Of a stretch of 64,000 bases of DNA, positions 9,090 through 17,856 are shown one piece after another; positions within the stretch are counted from its first letter, which is position 1, and every line of letters starts with the position of its first letter. The DNA is from Microbispora rosea (GTDB lineage: Bacteria > Actinomycetota > Actinomycetes > Streptosporangiales > Streptosporangiaceae): the NCBI RefSeq assembly GCF_900156315.1, contig NZ_FTNI01000012.1, positions 151,562 to 215,561 of the forward strand, written 5' to 3'. The position numbers were made by a program, and so were the translations under genes. The notes below the pieces were generated by a model that did not search any database, was not told where the DNA came from, and saw only the letters and a list, made by a program, of their open reading frames with translations.

Positions 9090-10409
9090 ATGGCGGCGCG
9101 CCAGCGGAAGCCGGCGGAAACCCGGCGCGACGGCCGGCAGGACGACCGGCCAGACGCCCGGACGGATGCCCGGCCAGGCGGCCGGCGGCGTGTCGCCGCA
9201 CGCGCCCGTGACCTCTTCGACGCGTTCGAGCACCTCGTCGGCGGTCTCGGCACCGCGCTGCTGGCGCTCGCCGGTCTGGCGTGGCTCGTCCTGGTCGCGC
9301 TCACCTGCGTGATCGGCCTGGGCCTGCTCCTGGCGCCCACCGTGCCGCGTGTCGTACGGTCCGTCGCCGAACGGGAGCGCAGCCGGTTGTCCTTCTGGGG
9401 GCCGGAGATCGTCGGTCTGGGGCCCGCACCCGCCGGCGTACGCGCGGCCCTCGCCGATCGGGCCGTACGGCGGGAGCTGTGCTGGCTCCTCGTGCACGCC
9501 ACGCTCGGCCTGTTCCTCGGCCTCGCGGCGTTGACCCTGGTGGTGGACGCCGTGCAGGACGTCACGTACCCGCTGTGGTGGCGGACGCTCCCCGTGGAGG
9601 ACCCCGCCCCGACACCGGTGTTCTGGGACGTGCACGACGACGCCGACGCCTGGGCGGTCGCGCTCCTCGGCGTGGGGCTGGCCGTCTGCTTCCTGGCGCT
9701 CGGGAAAGGAATGGCCCGGTTGCAGGCGTGGCCGGGACGCCGGCTGCTGGCGCCCACCGCGGACATGGACCTGTCCCTGCGCGTCGCGCACCTGTCGGCC
9801 ACCCGCGCGGCGGCGCTGGACGCCCACGCCGCGGAGCTGCGGCGGATCGAACGCTCCCTGCACGACGGGGCGCAGAACCGGCTGGTCGCCGTCACCGTGC
9901 TGCTCGGCGCGGCCCGCCGCGCGCTGTCCCAGAACCGGCCGGGCGCGGAGGACATGCTCGAACGCGCGCAGGAGACCGCCGAGCAGGCACTGGCCGAGCT
10001 CCGTACGGTCGTCCGCGGCATCCTGCCGCCCGTGCTGGCCGACCGGGGGCTCGCCGACGCGCTCGCCGGGCTCGCGGCGAACTGCGCGGTGCCGTGCCGG
10101 GTCGACGTCGACGCGCTCGGCAGGTGCGCCGCCTCCATCGAGGCCACCGCCTACTTCGTGAGCGCCGAGGCGCTCACCAACATCTCCAGGCACAGCCGGG
10201 CCCGGCACGCCACCGTGACCGTACGGCGTGAGGGCGGCCGGCTGTGCCTGCGGATCGAGGACGACGGCGTCGGCGGCGCGGACGAGCGGCACGGCTCCGG
10301 GCTCACCGGCATGCGCGGCCGGATCGAGGCGCACGACGGACGCCTCACCCTGACCAGCCCGCCTGGCGGGCCGACCACCGTCGACGTGGAGTTGCCGTGC
10401 GGATCGTGA
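9090..10409 (+). CDS. Sensor histidine kinase (HisKA_3/NarL-partner type)
   Basis: Membrane sensor kinase of 439 residues. The first 40 are Arg/Asp/Pro-rich and encoded by repetitive DNA. Two hydrophobic segments follow at about 50-80, and further ones at about 130-150 and 185-205. The dimerisation and phosphoacceptor box is SLHDGAQNRLVAV with His258. The HATPase domain has EALTNISRHS, the G1 box EDDGVGGADE and the G2 stretch GSGLTGMRGRIEAHDG. This is the kinase class that pairs with LuxR-type regulators, and such a regulator overlaps its 3' end by 13 bp. ATG 9090 follows CGAGGGGG. The signal is unknown; the exporter downstream suggests a membrane-stress or drug-response circuit. Confidence 0.92.
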   Translation: MAARQRKPAETRRDGRQDDRPDARTDARPGGRRRVAARARDLFDAFEHLVGGLGTALLALAGLAWLVLVALTCVIGLGLLLAPTVPRVVRSVAERERSRLSFWGPEIVGLGPAPAGVRAALADRAVRRELCWLLVHATLGLFLGLAALTLVVDAVQDVTYPLWWRTLPVEDPAPTPVFWDVHDDADAWAVALLGVGLAVCFLALGKGMARLQAWPGRRLLAPTADMDLSLRVAHLSATRAAALDAHAAELRRIERSLHDGAQNRLVAVTVLLGAARRALSQNRPGAEDMLERAQETAEQALAELRTVVRGILPPVLADRGLADALAGLAANCAVPCRVDVDALGRCAASIEATAYFVSAEALTNISRHSRARHATVTVRREGGRLCLRIEDDGVGGADERHGSGLTGMRGRIEAHDGRLTLTSPPGGPTTVDVELPCGS

Positions 10410-11056
10410 TAGCCGAGGACGACCCGTTGCTGCGTGAGGGGGTCGCGCTGCTGCTGCGCGCCGAGTCCCTGGACGTGGTGGCCACGGCCGACTCCCCGGA
10501 CACCTTCCTGGCGGCCGTCGACGCCCACCGGCCCGATGTGGCCATCGTCGACGTCCGGATGCCTCCGACCCACACCACCGAGGGCATCGCGGCGGCCGTG
10601 GAGGCCCGGCGTCGTCAGCCCGGCCTGGCGGTGCTCGTGCTGTCCGCCTACGTCGAGCAGGCGTTCGCCACCGAGCTGCTCGCCGCGGGAACCGACCGGC
10701 TCGGATATCTGCTCAAGGAGCGGGTCGGCCGCGTCGGCGAGTTCCTCGACGCCCTGCACCGGGTCGCCGCCGGAGGCACGGCCATCGACCCCGAGGTCGT
10801 CGCACAGCTGCTCACGCGCACCCGCTCCGACAGCGGGCTGGAACGGCTGACCGCCCGGGAACGCGACGTGCTCGCCCTGATGGCCGAGGGGCTGGGCAAC
10901 ACCGCCATCTCCGAACGGCTTTTCGTCAGCGAAGGCGCCGTCCACAAGCACATCCGCAGCATCTTCGCCAAGCTCGACCTGGCGCCCACCGACCGGGCGG
11001 ACCGGAGGGTCACGGCCGTCCTGCGCTACCTGGAGGAGACCCAGCGCCGCGGCTGA
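10397..11056 (+). CDS. LuxR/NarL-family response regulator
   Basis: Cytoplasmic response regulator of 219 residues. The receiver domain has acidic residues EDDP at the N-terminus, phosphoacceptor Asp52 (AIVDVRMPP) and a conserved Lys near LGYLLKERVG. The C-terminal LuxR helix-turn-helix is LTARERDVLALMAEG followed by TAISERLFVSEGAVHKHIRS. The GTG start at 10397 lies inside the kinase gene, so the two are translationally coupled. It probably controls the DHA2 exporter 114 bp downstream. Confidence 0.93.
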   Translation: MRIVIAEDDPLLREGVALLLRAESLDVVATADSPDTFLAAVDAHRPDVAIVDVRMPPTHTTEGIAAAVEARRRQPGLAVLVLSAYVEQAFATELLAAGTDRLGYLLKERVGRVGEFLDALHRVAAGGTAIDPEVVAQLLTRTRSDSGLERLTARERDVLALMAEGLGNTAISERLFVSEGAVHKHIRSIFAKLDLAPTDRADRRVTAVLRYLEETQRRG

Positions 11057-11170
11057 CGCCACAGCGCTGGAATGCCGGGCGGTTTGCGATAGTTGCGCTG
11101 TTCCGGGACTCTTCCGCCCTCGGGCGGGCGGGTCCCGCGTACGTGCACGCCGGACAGGGGAGCCCCTCAC

Positions 11171-12703
11171 GTGACCACGAAGTCGACCGCGACGACGGCA
11201 TCGAAAGGCATCGGGCTACGGTCGGAGCGCGGTCCCGTGCTCGCCGCCATCATGCTCTGCACCGCACTGGTGGCGCTGGACAGCACGATCATCGCCACCG
11301 CGGTGCCGTCCGTCGTCACCGACCTCGGCGGGTTCTCCCAGTTCCCCTGGCTGTTCTCGATCTACCTGCTCACGCAGGCCGTGACCGTGCCCATCTACGG
11401 CAAGCTCGCCGACGTGTTCGGGCGCAAGCCGGTGATGTTCTTCGGCATCGGGGTGTTCCTGCTCGGGTCGGTGCTGTGCGGGGTGGCCTGGAGCATGCCC
11501 GCGCTGATCGCCTTCCGCGCGATCCAGGGCATCGGAGCCGGAGCGGTGCAGCCGATCAGCATGACGATGGCCGGCGACCTCTACACGGTCGAGGAGCGGG
11601 CCCGCGTCCAGGGCTACCTCGCCAGCGTGTGGGGCATCTCGGCGGTCGTCGGCCCGACGCTCGGCGGCATCTTCTCCGAGTACGTCTCCTGGCGCTGGAT
11701 CTTCTTCATCAACCTGCCGCTCGGCGCGGTGGCCACCTGGATGCTCGCCCGGCGTTTCAAGGAGCAGGTGAAGCGGGGCTCCCACCGGATCGACTACACG
11801 GGTGCCGTGCTGCTCACCGGCGGCTCCTCCCTGCTCATCCTCGGCCTGCTGGAGGGCGGCGTCGCCTGGGACTGGAACTCGGCGCCCAGCCTGCTGATCT
11901 TCGCGACGGGCCTCCTCCTGATCGCCGCCTTCGTGCTCGTGGAGCGTCGCGCGGCCGAGCCGGTGCTGCCCCTGTGGGTGTTCCGCCGCCGCACGCTGAC
12001 CGGCGGCAACCTGACCTCCCTCGGCATCGGCGCCCTCACGATCGGGCTCACCTCCTACGTCCCGACGTACGCGCAGGGCGTGCTGGGCACCGGCGCGCTT
12101 GTGGCGGGCTTCGCCCTCGCCGCGCTCACCGTCGGCTGGCCCCTCGCGGCGACGTTCTCCGGCCGCTTCTACATGCGCATCGGGTTCCGCGACACCGCGC
12201 TGATCGGCATCGTCGTGGTGGTGGCCGGCGCCGTGCTGTGCGCGCTGCTCGGCCAGAACGCCATGATCTGGCAGGTCGCGGCCGCCTGCTTCGTCGTCGG
12301 CGTCGGTCTCGGGCTGTCGGCCAGCCCCACGATGGTCGCCGTGCAGTCGGTCGTCGGCTGGGAGCGTCGCGGCGTGGTCACCGCGACCAACATGTTCTGC
12401 CGCTCGCTCGGCAGCACGGTCGGGGCCGCGGTGCTCGGCGCCATCTCCAACGCGACGCTGTCGGACCGCTTCGCCCACCCGCCCGCCGACGTCGCGGGAC
12501 GGCTGCCGGACAGCCTCGACGCCACGAGCCTGGTGCTGAAGGCCCAGGGCGCGGCGGCCCACTCGGCCACCGCGTCCTTCGTCAGGGGCGCGCTGTACGA
12601 CGCGGTCCACCACATCTTCATCGCGCTCGTCGTCGTGGCCGTGCTCAGCGTCGCCGCGCTGCTGCTCATGCCCCGCCGTACGACCGAGCTGACGTTCGAC
12701 TGA
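11171..12703 (+). CDS. DHA2-family (EmrB/QacA) MFS drug exporter
   Basis: Proton-coupled multidrug efflux protein of the inner membrane, 510 residues, the size of 14-helix DHA2 transporters. It shows motif C-like VALDSTIIATAVPSV in helix 1, the inter-helix loop YGKLADVFGRKPV (motif A) and AFRAIQGIGAGAVQP. The GTG at 11171 was chosen because the region before it is untranslatable in character and a purine stretch (ggacagggga) precedes it. The gene follows the two-component pair in the same direction and may be its target. Its stop lies 18 bp from that of the convergent oxidoreductase. The substrate cannot be read from sequence. Confidence 0.92.
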   Translation: MTTKSTATTASKGIGLRSERGPVLAAIMLCTALVALDSTIIATAVPSVVTDLGGFSQFPWLFSIYLLTQAVTVPIYGKLADVFGRKPVMFFGIGVFLLGSVLCGVAWSMPALIAFRAIQGIGAGAVQPISMTMAGDLYTVEERARVQGYLASVWGISAVVGPTLGGIFSEYVSWRWIFFINLPLGAVATWMLARRFKEQVKRGSHRIDYTGAVLLTGGSSLLILGLLEGGVAWDWNSAPSLLIFATGLLLIAAFVLVERRAAEPVLPLWVFRRRTLTGGNLTSLGIGALTIGLTSYVPTYAQGVLGTGALVAGFALAALTVGWPLAATFSGRFYMRIGFRDTALIGIVVVVAGAVLCALLGQNAMIWQVAAACFVVGVGLGLSASPTMVAVQSVVGWERRGVVTATNMFCRSLGSTVGAAVLGAISNATLSDRFAHPPADVAGRLPDSLDATSLVLKAQGAAAHSATASFVRGALYDAVHHIFIALVVVAVLSVAALLLMPRRTTELTFD

Positions 12704-12721
12704 CGGGACGGCTCCCACGGG

Positions 12722-13645
12722 TCAGAGCTCGATGACGACCTTGCCCCGGGTGCGACCGGCTTCGGCCATCCGGTGCACGGCCGCCAGGTCGGCCAGGGGG
12801 TGCCGCTCGGCGACGTCGACGACGATCTCCTTCGCGTCCACCAGGGCAGCCAGCTCGGCGAGCTGATCGACGTCGTTGCGGGTCACGAAACGCGTGGCGG
12901 TGACCCGCGAGCCCGGGGGCGGCTGAACGGGCGCGGTGATCGAGACGAGGTGGCCGCCGGGACGCACCAGCCGGGCCAGGTCCGGCCCGGCGCCGGGTGC
13001 GAACGGGACGAGGTTGAACAGCACGTCCAGGTCCCCGGGCAGAGGATCGGTCCGGTAGTCCACCACCTCGGCGGCTCCGTAGGCCCGGACCGCCGCCGCG
13101 CTGCGCGCGTTCCCGGCCGTGGCGATCACCGTCGCTCCGGCCCTTCTGGCGAGCTGCACGGTGAACATCCCCACCCCGCCGCCCGCCCCGTTGACCAGCA
13201 CGCGCCGCCCCGGGGCGATCCGGCCGTGCTCGTGCACCGCCTGCCACGCCGTCAGGCCCGCCACGGGGATCGCGGCGGCGTCCGCGAGCGGGACGGCCGT
13301 CGGCGCCGGGGCCAGCAGCCGCGCGGGCGCGACCGCGTAGTCCGCCGCCGCACCGCCCTCAAGCAGGCCCATGACCCTGTCCCCCGGGCGCGGCCAGGAC
13401 ACCCCCGCTCCGGTCGCCACAACGGTGCCCGAGACGTCCCACCCGAGCGTGTACGGCAGCGGCAGGTCGCGCAGCTCCGGCACCACGGTCCGCAGCAGCC
13501 CCGAGCGCAGCCCGATCTCGGACGGGTTGAACGAGGTGCCCGCCACTTTGACCAGCACCTCGCCCCGGCCCGGCGCGGGGATCGGGATCTCCTCCTGGCG
13601 GATCACTGACGCGTCGCCGTACGCATGGATGCGGGCGGCCCGCAT
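12722..13645 (-). CDS. NADP-dependent zinc-independent alcohol dehydrogenase/quinone oxidoreductase
   Basis: Medium-chain dehydrogenase/reductase of 307 residues in the QOR-like, zinc-free branch. It has the GroES-like N-terminal domain (PAPGRGEVLVKVAGTSFNPSE, LGWDVSGTVVATGAGV) and the nucleotide-binding loop GAGGGVG at 153-159. No structural-zinc cysteine cluster is present. It probably reduces quinones, enals or enones with NADPH. ATG 13645 was preferred over an ATG 18 bp upstream because GGAGGTGCG precedes it. The region upstream holds the remnant of an AraC-type regulator, a family often found beside such enzymes. Confidence 0.9.
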   Translation of the reverse strand: MRAARIHAYGDASVIRQEEIPIPAPGRGEVLVKVAGTSFNPSEIGLRSGLLRTVVPELRDLPLPYTLGWDVSGTVVATGAGVSWPRPGDRVMGLLEGGAAADYAVAPARLLAPAPTAVPLADAAAIPVAGLTAWQAVHEHGRIAPGRRVLVNGAGGGVGMFTVQLARRAGATVIATAGNARSAAAVRAYGAAEVVDYRTDPLPGDLDVLFNLVPFAPGAGPDLARLVRPGGHLVSITAPVQPPPGSRVTATRFVTRNDVDQLAELAALVDAKEIVVDVAERHPLADLAAVHRMAEAGRTRGKVVIEL

Positions 13646-13687
13646 CGCACCTCCAGCGCTCATTCTGTGGCCGGGATCTCGTGTGTC

Positions 13688-14184
13688 ATGAGTACCACCA
13701 TAAGCAGCCCGGCCAAGACCCCCAATGTCATGAAGTCCGGATTTCATACGCCCGGCACGCCCCTCGCCGTCACCGCCTGCGACCCGACGGCCGAGGACCT
13801 GGCGTTGTTCGTGAGCGACTCGGCGGGACCGGACACCCCGGACGGCGGCGAGGCGACCACGGTGACTGCGGGGGATATCGCCTCGACCCCGGGCATGCGC
13901 ACCCGCTGCTGCACGACCTGCCCGGCCTCATCCACCTCCCGGCCCGCGCCGCCCCGACAACCGGATCGCAGGCCGCCACGGACGCGGAGGCCGATCTGGG
14001 CACGCTCGTCGCCCTTCTCGGCCGTGAGATCACCTCTCCCCGCCCGGGCACGGACGCCGTCGTCCCCGCGCTGCTGGACATGCTCCTGCTCTACATCCTG
14101 CGGGCCTGGGCTTCCACGGCTCACCCGCCGAGCGCCGGTGGCAGGCTAATGTCATCTAAGTTCACTTCGTCGAAGCGGAGTTAG
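13688..14184 (+). pseudogene. Remnant of an AraC-family regulator (Cupin_6 domain only, frameshifted)
   Basis: One frame (from ATG 13688) reads TPDGGEATTVT and then loses sense. A second frame, entered near 13865, continues with the Cupin_6-like run YRLDPGHAHPLLHDLPGLIHLPA, then LGTLVALLGREI and the typical helix VVPALLDMLLLYILRAW. In intact AraC regulators these two pieces are continuous and are followed by a DNA-binding domain. Here a frameshift separates them, and the two helix-turn-helix motifs are missing because the sequence stops just before the ATPase gene. It faces the oxidoreductase gene divergently, so it may once have controlled it. The exact bounds of the remnant are uncertain. 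Confidence 0.6.
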
Positions 14185-14187
14185 ATG
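14153..14187. promoter_or_regulatory. 35-bp imperfect palindrome over the ATPase ribosome site
   Basis: The outer arms CATCTAA (14153-14159) and TTAGATG (14181-14187) pair perfectly, as do the inner arms CTTCG (14165-14169) and CGAAG (14171-14175) around a single T at 14170; 14 of 17 positions match overall. The GGAG ribosome site (14177-14180) lies inside. It could be an operator for autoregulation, or an mRNA hairpin that hides the ribosome site. No T tract follows, so a terminator is less likely. Confidence 0.6.
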
Positions 14188-15701
14188 TGATGGCGACTCC
14201 AAGCAAACCAGCGGAGATCTTCGACCGCGATGCCGAGTGGGCTGAACTAGAGCGTTTCGTCACGAATCCCGATCCCGGACCCAACCTCGCGGTGGTGTAC
14301 GGTCATCGCCGCCAGGGCAAGAGCTTTCTCCTCGATCATCTGGCCAGGCGGTACGGCGGGCTTTATCACGTGGCCGCAGAGGACGACCCGCGTACGGCGT
14401 TGGACGGTTTCGCCGCGTCCCTCGCCGAATGGCTCGGCCTGGCCGTGCCGCTGCGATTCGCGGACTGGAAGTCCGGGATCGAGGCTGCCGTCGAGCAGAT
14501 GACCCGGCGCTCCGTGGAGACCGGCAAACCGGCTCTCATGGTGATAGACGAGTATTCGTACCTGCTCTCCGGCACACCTGCCCTATCGTCCTACATCCAG
14601 AACGCCTTCGACCGGTACAAGCGCGACCGGCGTGGCATCGTTCGGATCGTGCTGTGCGGGTCCGCCTTCTCCCTGATGGCGAACCTGCTCTCCGGCGACA
14701 AGCCGCTGTACGGAAGAGCGGCGCTCGGCAAACTGATCCGGCCCTTCGACCACCGTCTCGCAGCGCGTTTCTGGAACGCCACGCACCGCCCCACAGCCCT
14801 GCGGCTGCACGCCATCGTGGGAGGAGTGCCCGGTTATCGGATGCTGGCCGAGGCCGTCTATCCCACCTCGGGATTCCACGCTCCTCCTGACCTTGACGAG
14901 TGGGTGGTCGCGACCGTGCTGAACCCCGCGTCCATGCTGTTTCAGGAGCATGACCGGCTACTGCGAGAGGACCCGCGGATCACCCACCGGGCCCTTTACC
15001 AGGGGGTGCTCCGGCAGATCGCTCAGGGTGTGACCAAGCCCGGAAAGATCGCTGCCGCATTGGGGCGCGACGCGCGGAGCATGAAGCATCCGCTTGATGC
15101 CCTGGTGGACACCGGCCTGGTGCGACGCGTGGAGGACCTCGTGTTCTCCGGGAAGACCAGCTACCACATAGCCGAGCCGATCCTCCGGTTCGCCCACGCC
15201 GTGATCCTGCCTCGTCTCAGTCAACTCGAGCGCGGCAGAGCCCGCACGGTCTGGGAGCGTTCAGCCGACGTCTTTCGCAGCAACATCCTAGGCCCGCATT
15301 TCGAAGACCTCGTTCGTGACTGGCTCACCGACCAAGGATGGGCCCGGCTCGGGTTCTCCGAGCCGGGCGAGGTCGGCCAGACGACGATCAGCTCCGGCGC
15401 GGAAGGGCAACGTGGCCATCAGGTTGACGTGGTGATGCTGGACCCTGACGCCTCTCCACGTGGAGACCGGGTCGCCATCCGAATCCTGGGTGAGGCCAAA
15501 TGCACCGCCGAGCCGCGCAGCGGGCACGATCTGCGACGGCTGGAGAAGATCAGAGAGCGGATGCGCTCCATCAGCAAGATCGACGTCTCAGCCACGCATT
15601 ATGCCGTCTTCAGCGAATCCGGCTTCGCGGCCGATCTGCTCGCGGAGGCGAGCCGTAGGGACGACGTCCATCTGGTGGATCTCGACGACCTCTACGAATG
15701 A
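14187..15701 (+). CDS. AAA-type ATPase with C-terminal DUF234/PD-(D/E)XK-like nuclease domain
   Basis: Protein of 504 residues. Residues ~1-220 form a P-loop ATPase of the ATPase_2/AAA_14 group found mostly in archaea: Walker A GHRRQGKS (39-46) and Walker B ALMVIDEYSYLL with Asp121-Glu122. A winged-helix section follows (TKPGKIAAALGRDARSMKHP). The last ~130 residues resemble DUF234, with Asp414 (HQVDVVMLD) and Glu436-x-Lys438 (GEAK) as a possible PD-(D/E)XK nuclease centre. The function of such proteins is unproven; mobility and defence have been suggested. Codon use is more AT-rich than the neighbours (CTA, TTT, GAT), suggesting transfer. GTG 14187 or ATG 14190 may be the start; GGAG fits both. 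Confidence 0.82.
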   Translation: MMATPSKPAEIFDRDAEWAELERFVTNPDPGPNLAVVYGHRRQGKSFLLDHLARRYGGLYHVAAEDDPRTALDGFAASLAEWLGLAVPLRFADWKSGIEAAVEQMTRRSVETGKPALMVIDEYSYLLSGTPALSSYIQNAFDRYKRDRRGIVRIVLCGSAFSLMANLLSGDKPLYGRAALGKLIRPFDHRLAARFWNATHRPTALRLHAIVGGVPGYRMLAEAVYPTSGFHAPPDLDEWVVATVLNPASMLFQEHDRLLREDPRITHRALYQGVLRQIAQGVTKPGKIAAALGRDARSMKHPLDALVDTGLVRRVEDLVFSGKTSYHIAEPILRFAHAVILPRLSQLERGRARTVWERSADVFRSNILGPHFEDLVRDWLTDQGWARLGFSEPGEVGQTTISSGAEGQRGHQVDVVMLDPDASPRGDRVAIRILGEAKCTAEPRSGHDLRRLEKIRERMRSISKIDVSATHYAVFSESGFAADLLAEASRRDDVHLVDLDDLYE

Positions 15702-15767
15702 TCACGTCGTACGGGAGACATTCGGGCGCGGGCCGGGCCCAGCCCGGTGCCGTCCCCTGCGAAGGTG

Positions 15768-16799
15768 TCAGGCGGCCGTGCGCTCGCCGAGGGGGCGGCG
15801 GCGCAGGCTCGTTTGCTGGAGAGCCGGCGGCACGTACGCCTGGTCGAGCACGCCGACGTCGGTGCCGGGCGGGACGATCGCGTCGATCCGGTCGAGGATG
15901 TCGTCGGTCAGAGCGACGTCCACGCCCGCGAGCAGGTCGTCGAGGTGGCTCATCGTGCGCGGCCCGATGATGGCGCTGGTCACGCCGGGATGAGCGATGG
16001 CGAAGGCCATGGCGAGGTGGGTCAGCGGCAGACCCGCCTCCTGGGCGAGCGAGATGAACCGCTCGACGACCTCGATACGGTGCTCGTCGTTGACGTGCTT
16101 GAGGAGGCCGGCGCGGCGGAGCTCGTTCTGCCGCCCCTTGCGGACCTGTCCGGTGAGCAGTCCCTGCCCGAGCGGGCCCCACACGAGCGTGCCCATTCCG
16201 TAGCGCTGCGCGGCCGGCAGCACCTCGCGTTCGATGCCGCGGTTGAGCAGCGAGTAGGGCGGCTGCTCGGTGCGGAACCGCTCCAGGCCGCGCCGCTCGG
16301 CGACCCACTGGGCCTCGACGATGTCGGACGCCGGCATGGCGGACGTCCCGATCGCACGGACCTTTCCGCTGTGGATCAGGTCGGAGAGCGCGGAGAGCGT
16401 CTCCTCGACGTCCGTGGCGGGGTCCGGCCGGTGGATCTGATAGAGGTCGATGTGGTCGGTCCCCAGGCGGCGCAGCGAGTTCTCGACGGCGGTCATGATC
16501 CAGCGCCGCGAGGCGCCCTGCTGATTGGGATCGTCACCGACGGGGCGGCTCACCTTGGTCGCGAGCACGACGTTGTCCCGCCGTCCCTTGAGCGCCCTGC
16601 CGACGATTTCTTCCGAATCGCCGTAGGCGTCGGCGGTGTCGATGAGGTTGACCCCCGCGTCCAGCGCCTTGTGGATGATGCGGGCCGAGTCGCCGGGATC
16701 GGGGTTGCCGATGGACGTGGCGAACATCAGTGCGCCGAGCCCATAGGGGCTGACCTTGATACCGGTGCGGCCGAGCGTGCGGTACTGCATGCGAACCAT
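15768..16799 (-). CDS. Aldo/keto reductase
   Basis: NADPH-dependent carbonyl reductase of the AKR superfamily, 343 residues, cytoplasmic. The catalytic tetrad is complete: Asp54 and Tyr59 (NLIDTADAYGDSE), Lys82 (VLATKVSRP) and His123 (LYQIHRPD). The C-terminal cofactor segment SAIIGPRTMSHLDDLL is typical of the YajO/AKR11-13-like group. ATG 16799 is preceded by AAGGAGAGG. It is divergent from an XRE regulator 140 bp away, which probably controls it. The substrate is unknown. Confidence 0.93.
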   Translation of the reverse strand: MVRMQYRTLGRTGIKVSPYGLGALMFATSIGNPDPGDSARIIHKALDAGVNLIDTADAYGDSEEIVGRALKGRRDNVVLATKVSRPVGDDPNQQGASRRWIMTAVENSLRRLGTDHIDLYQIHRPDPATDVEETLSALSDLIHSGKVRAIGTSAMPASDIVEAQWVAERRGLERFRTEQPPYSLLNRGIEREVLPAAQRYGMGTLVWGPLGQGLLTGQVRKGRQNELRRAGLLKHVNDEHRIEVVERFISLAQEAGLPLTHLAMAFAIAHPGVTSAIIGPRTMSHLDDLLAGVDVALTDDILDRIDAIVPPGTDVGVLDQAYVPPALQQTSLRRRPLGERTAA

Positions 16800-16939
16800 G
16801 CCTCTCCTTCGTCGAACAGTCCGGGTCGTCCGTGGCGTCGGCGAACCCGGCTCCCAGCTTCCGGCGGCGCGGGCGTGGGCGGGAGAGACGCCCTTATCCG
16901 GGGACAGGCCGTCCCTGGCAACCTCCGGCGCACCGGGGC

Positions 16940-17806
16940 ATGGTGAAGGGCATGGTGAAGGGTGTGGACAGAACCGAACTGGCCGACTTCCTGCGTCACT
17001 GCCGCGCCCGAGTCGCCCCTGCCGACGTGGGGCTGTCGCACGGCGCGCGGCGGCGCACCCCGGGACTGCGCCGCGAGGAGGTCGCGCAGCTGGCGGGCAT
17101 GTCCACCGACCACTACACGCGGCTCGAACAGGCCAGGGGCTCGCACCCGTCCCGCCAGATGCTCGCCGCCGTCGCCCGCGCGCTGCGGCTGACCGGCGAC
17201 GAACGGGACCACCTCTTCCACCTGGCCGGCGAGGAGCCGCCGCGGGACCGGCCGGCCACGGAGCACGTCCGGCCCGGCCTGCTGCTCATCCTCGACCGGC
17301 TGATCGACACGCCCGCCCAGGTGGTGAACGACCGCGGCGACGTCCTCGCGCAGAATTCGATGGACAAAGCACTTCACGGTGACGCGTCCGCCCGCCCCGA
17401 GGCGGAGCGCAACGTCATCTGGCGCTACTTCACCGACCCGTCCGCGCGGGAGCTCTTCCCTGCCGCGGACCGTGACCACGCCGCCCGCACGGCGGTGGCG
17501 GATCTGCGCGCCACCTCCGCCCGCCGCCCGGACGACGCCCGGCTGGCAGAGCTCGTACGCCGGCTCCGCGCCCGCAGCGAGGAGTTCTCCGCGCTGTGGA
17601 ACGCCCACGACGTCGCCGTACGCCGCGCCGACGTCAAGCGCTTCCAGCATCCGGTCGTCGGCCTGCTGGAGCTGGACTGCGAGGTGATGCTGAGCCCGGA
17701 GCACGACCAGCGGCTGGTCGTCTACACCGCCCGCCCGGGCAGCGAGTCCCACGAGCGGCTGGAGCTGCTGCGCGTGGTCGGCCTCCAGGACATGATCCGC
17801 GGCTGA
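16940..17806 (+). CDS. XRE-family regulator with MmyB-like ligand domain
   Basis: Transcriptional regulator of up to 288 residues. The N-terminal helix-turn-helix (LRREEVAQLAGMSTDHYTRLEQ) is followed by the MmyB-like PAS-type domain (LLLILDRLIDTPAQVVNDRG, then LFPAADRDHAARTAVADLRA), which binds a small hydrophobic ligand in known members. The start is unsure: ATG 16940, ATG 16952 and GTG 16964 are all in frame, because a 12-bp segment (CATGGTGAAGGG) is duplicated there. The family often controls an adjacent reductase, here the divergent aldo/keto reductase. Confidence 0.9.
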   Translation: MVKGMVKGVDRTELADFLRHCRARVAPADVGLSHGARRRTPGLRREEVAQLAGMSTDHYTRLEQARGSHPSRQMLAAVARALRLTGDERDHLFHLAGEEPPRDRPATEHVRPGLLLILDRLIDTPAQVVNDRGDVLAQNSMDKALHGDASARPEAERNVIWRYFTDPSARELFPAADRDHAARTAVADLRATSARRPDDARLAELVRRLRARSEEFSALWNAHDVAVRRADVKRFQHPVVGLLELDCEVMLSPEHDQRLVVYTARPGSESHERLELLRVVGLQDMIRG

Positions 17807-17815
17807 ACCACGAGA

Positions 17816-17849
17816 CGTTCGTCCCCGTCCGAAGGGACGGGGACGAACG
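17816..17849. terminator. Bidirectional hairpin terminator
   Basis: A perfect 15-bp stem (CGTTCGTCCCCGTCC at 17816-17830 with its complement at 17835-17849) closes on a four-base GAAG loop. It lies between two convergent stop codons, those of the XRE regulator (17806) and the SPFH gene (17857), and so can serve both strands. Confidence 0.88.
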
Positions 17850-17856
17850 CGGGCCG

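Noticed and set aside
14153..15701. Prophage or insertion-sequence cargo
   Set aside because: No integrase, transposase, tRNA target or flanking direct repeat is visible, although the gene's codon use suggests transfer.
15702..15767. Terminator between the ATPase and aldo/keto reductase genes
   Set aside because: The GGGCCGGG/CCCGGTGCC pairing is interrupted and weak compared with the other hairpins.
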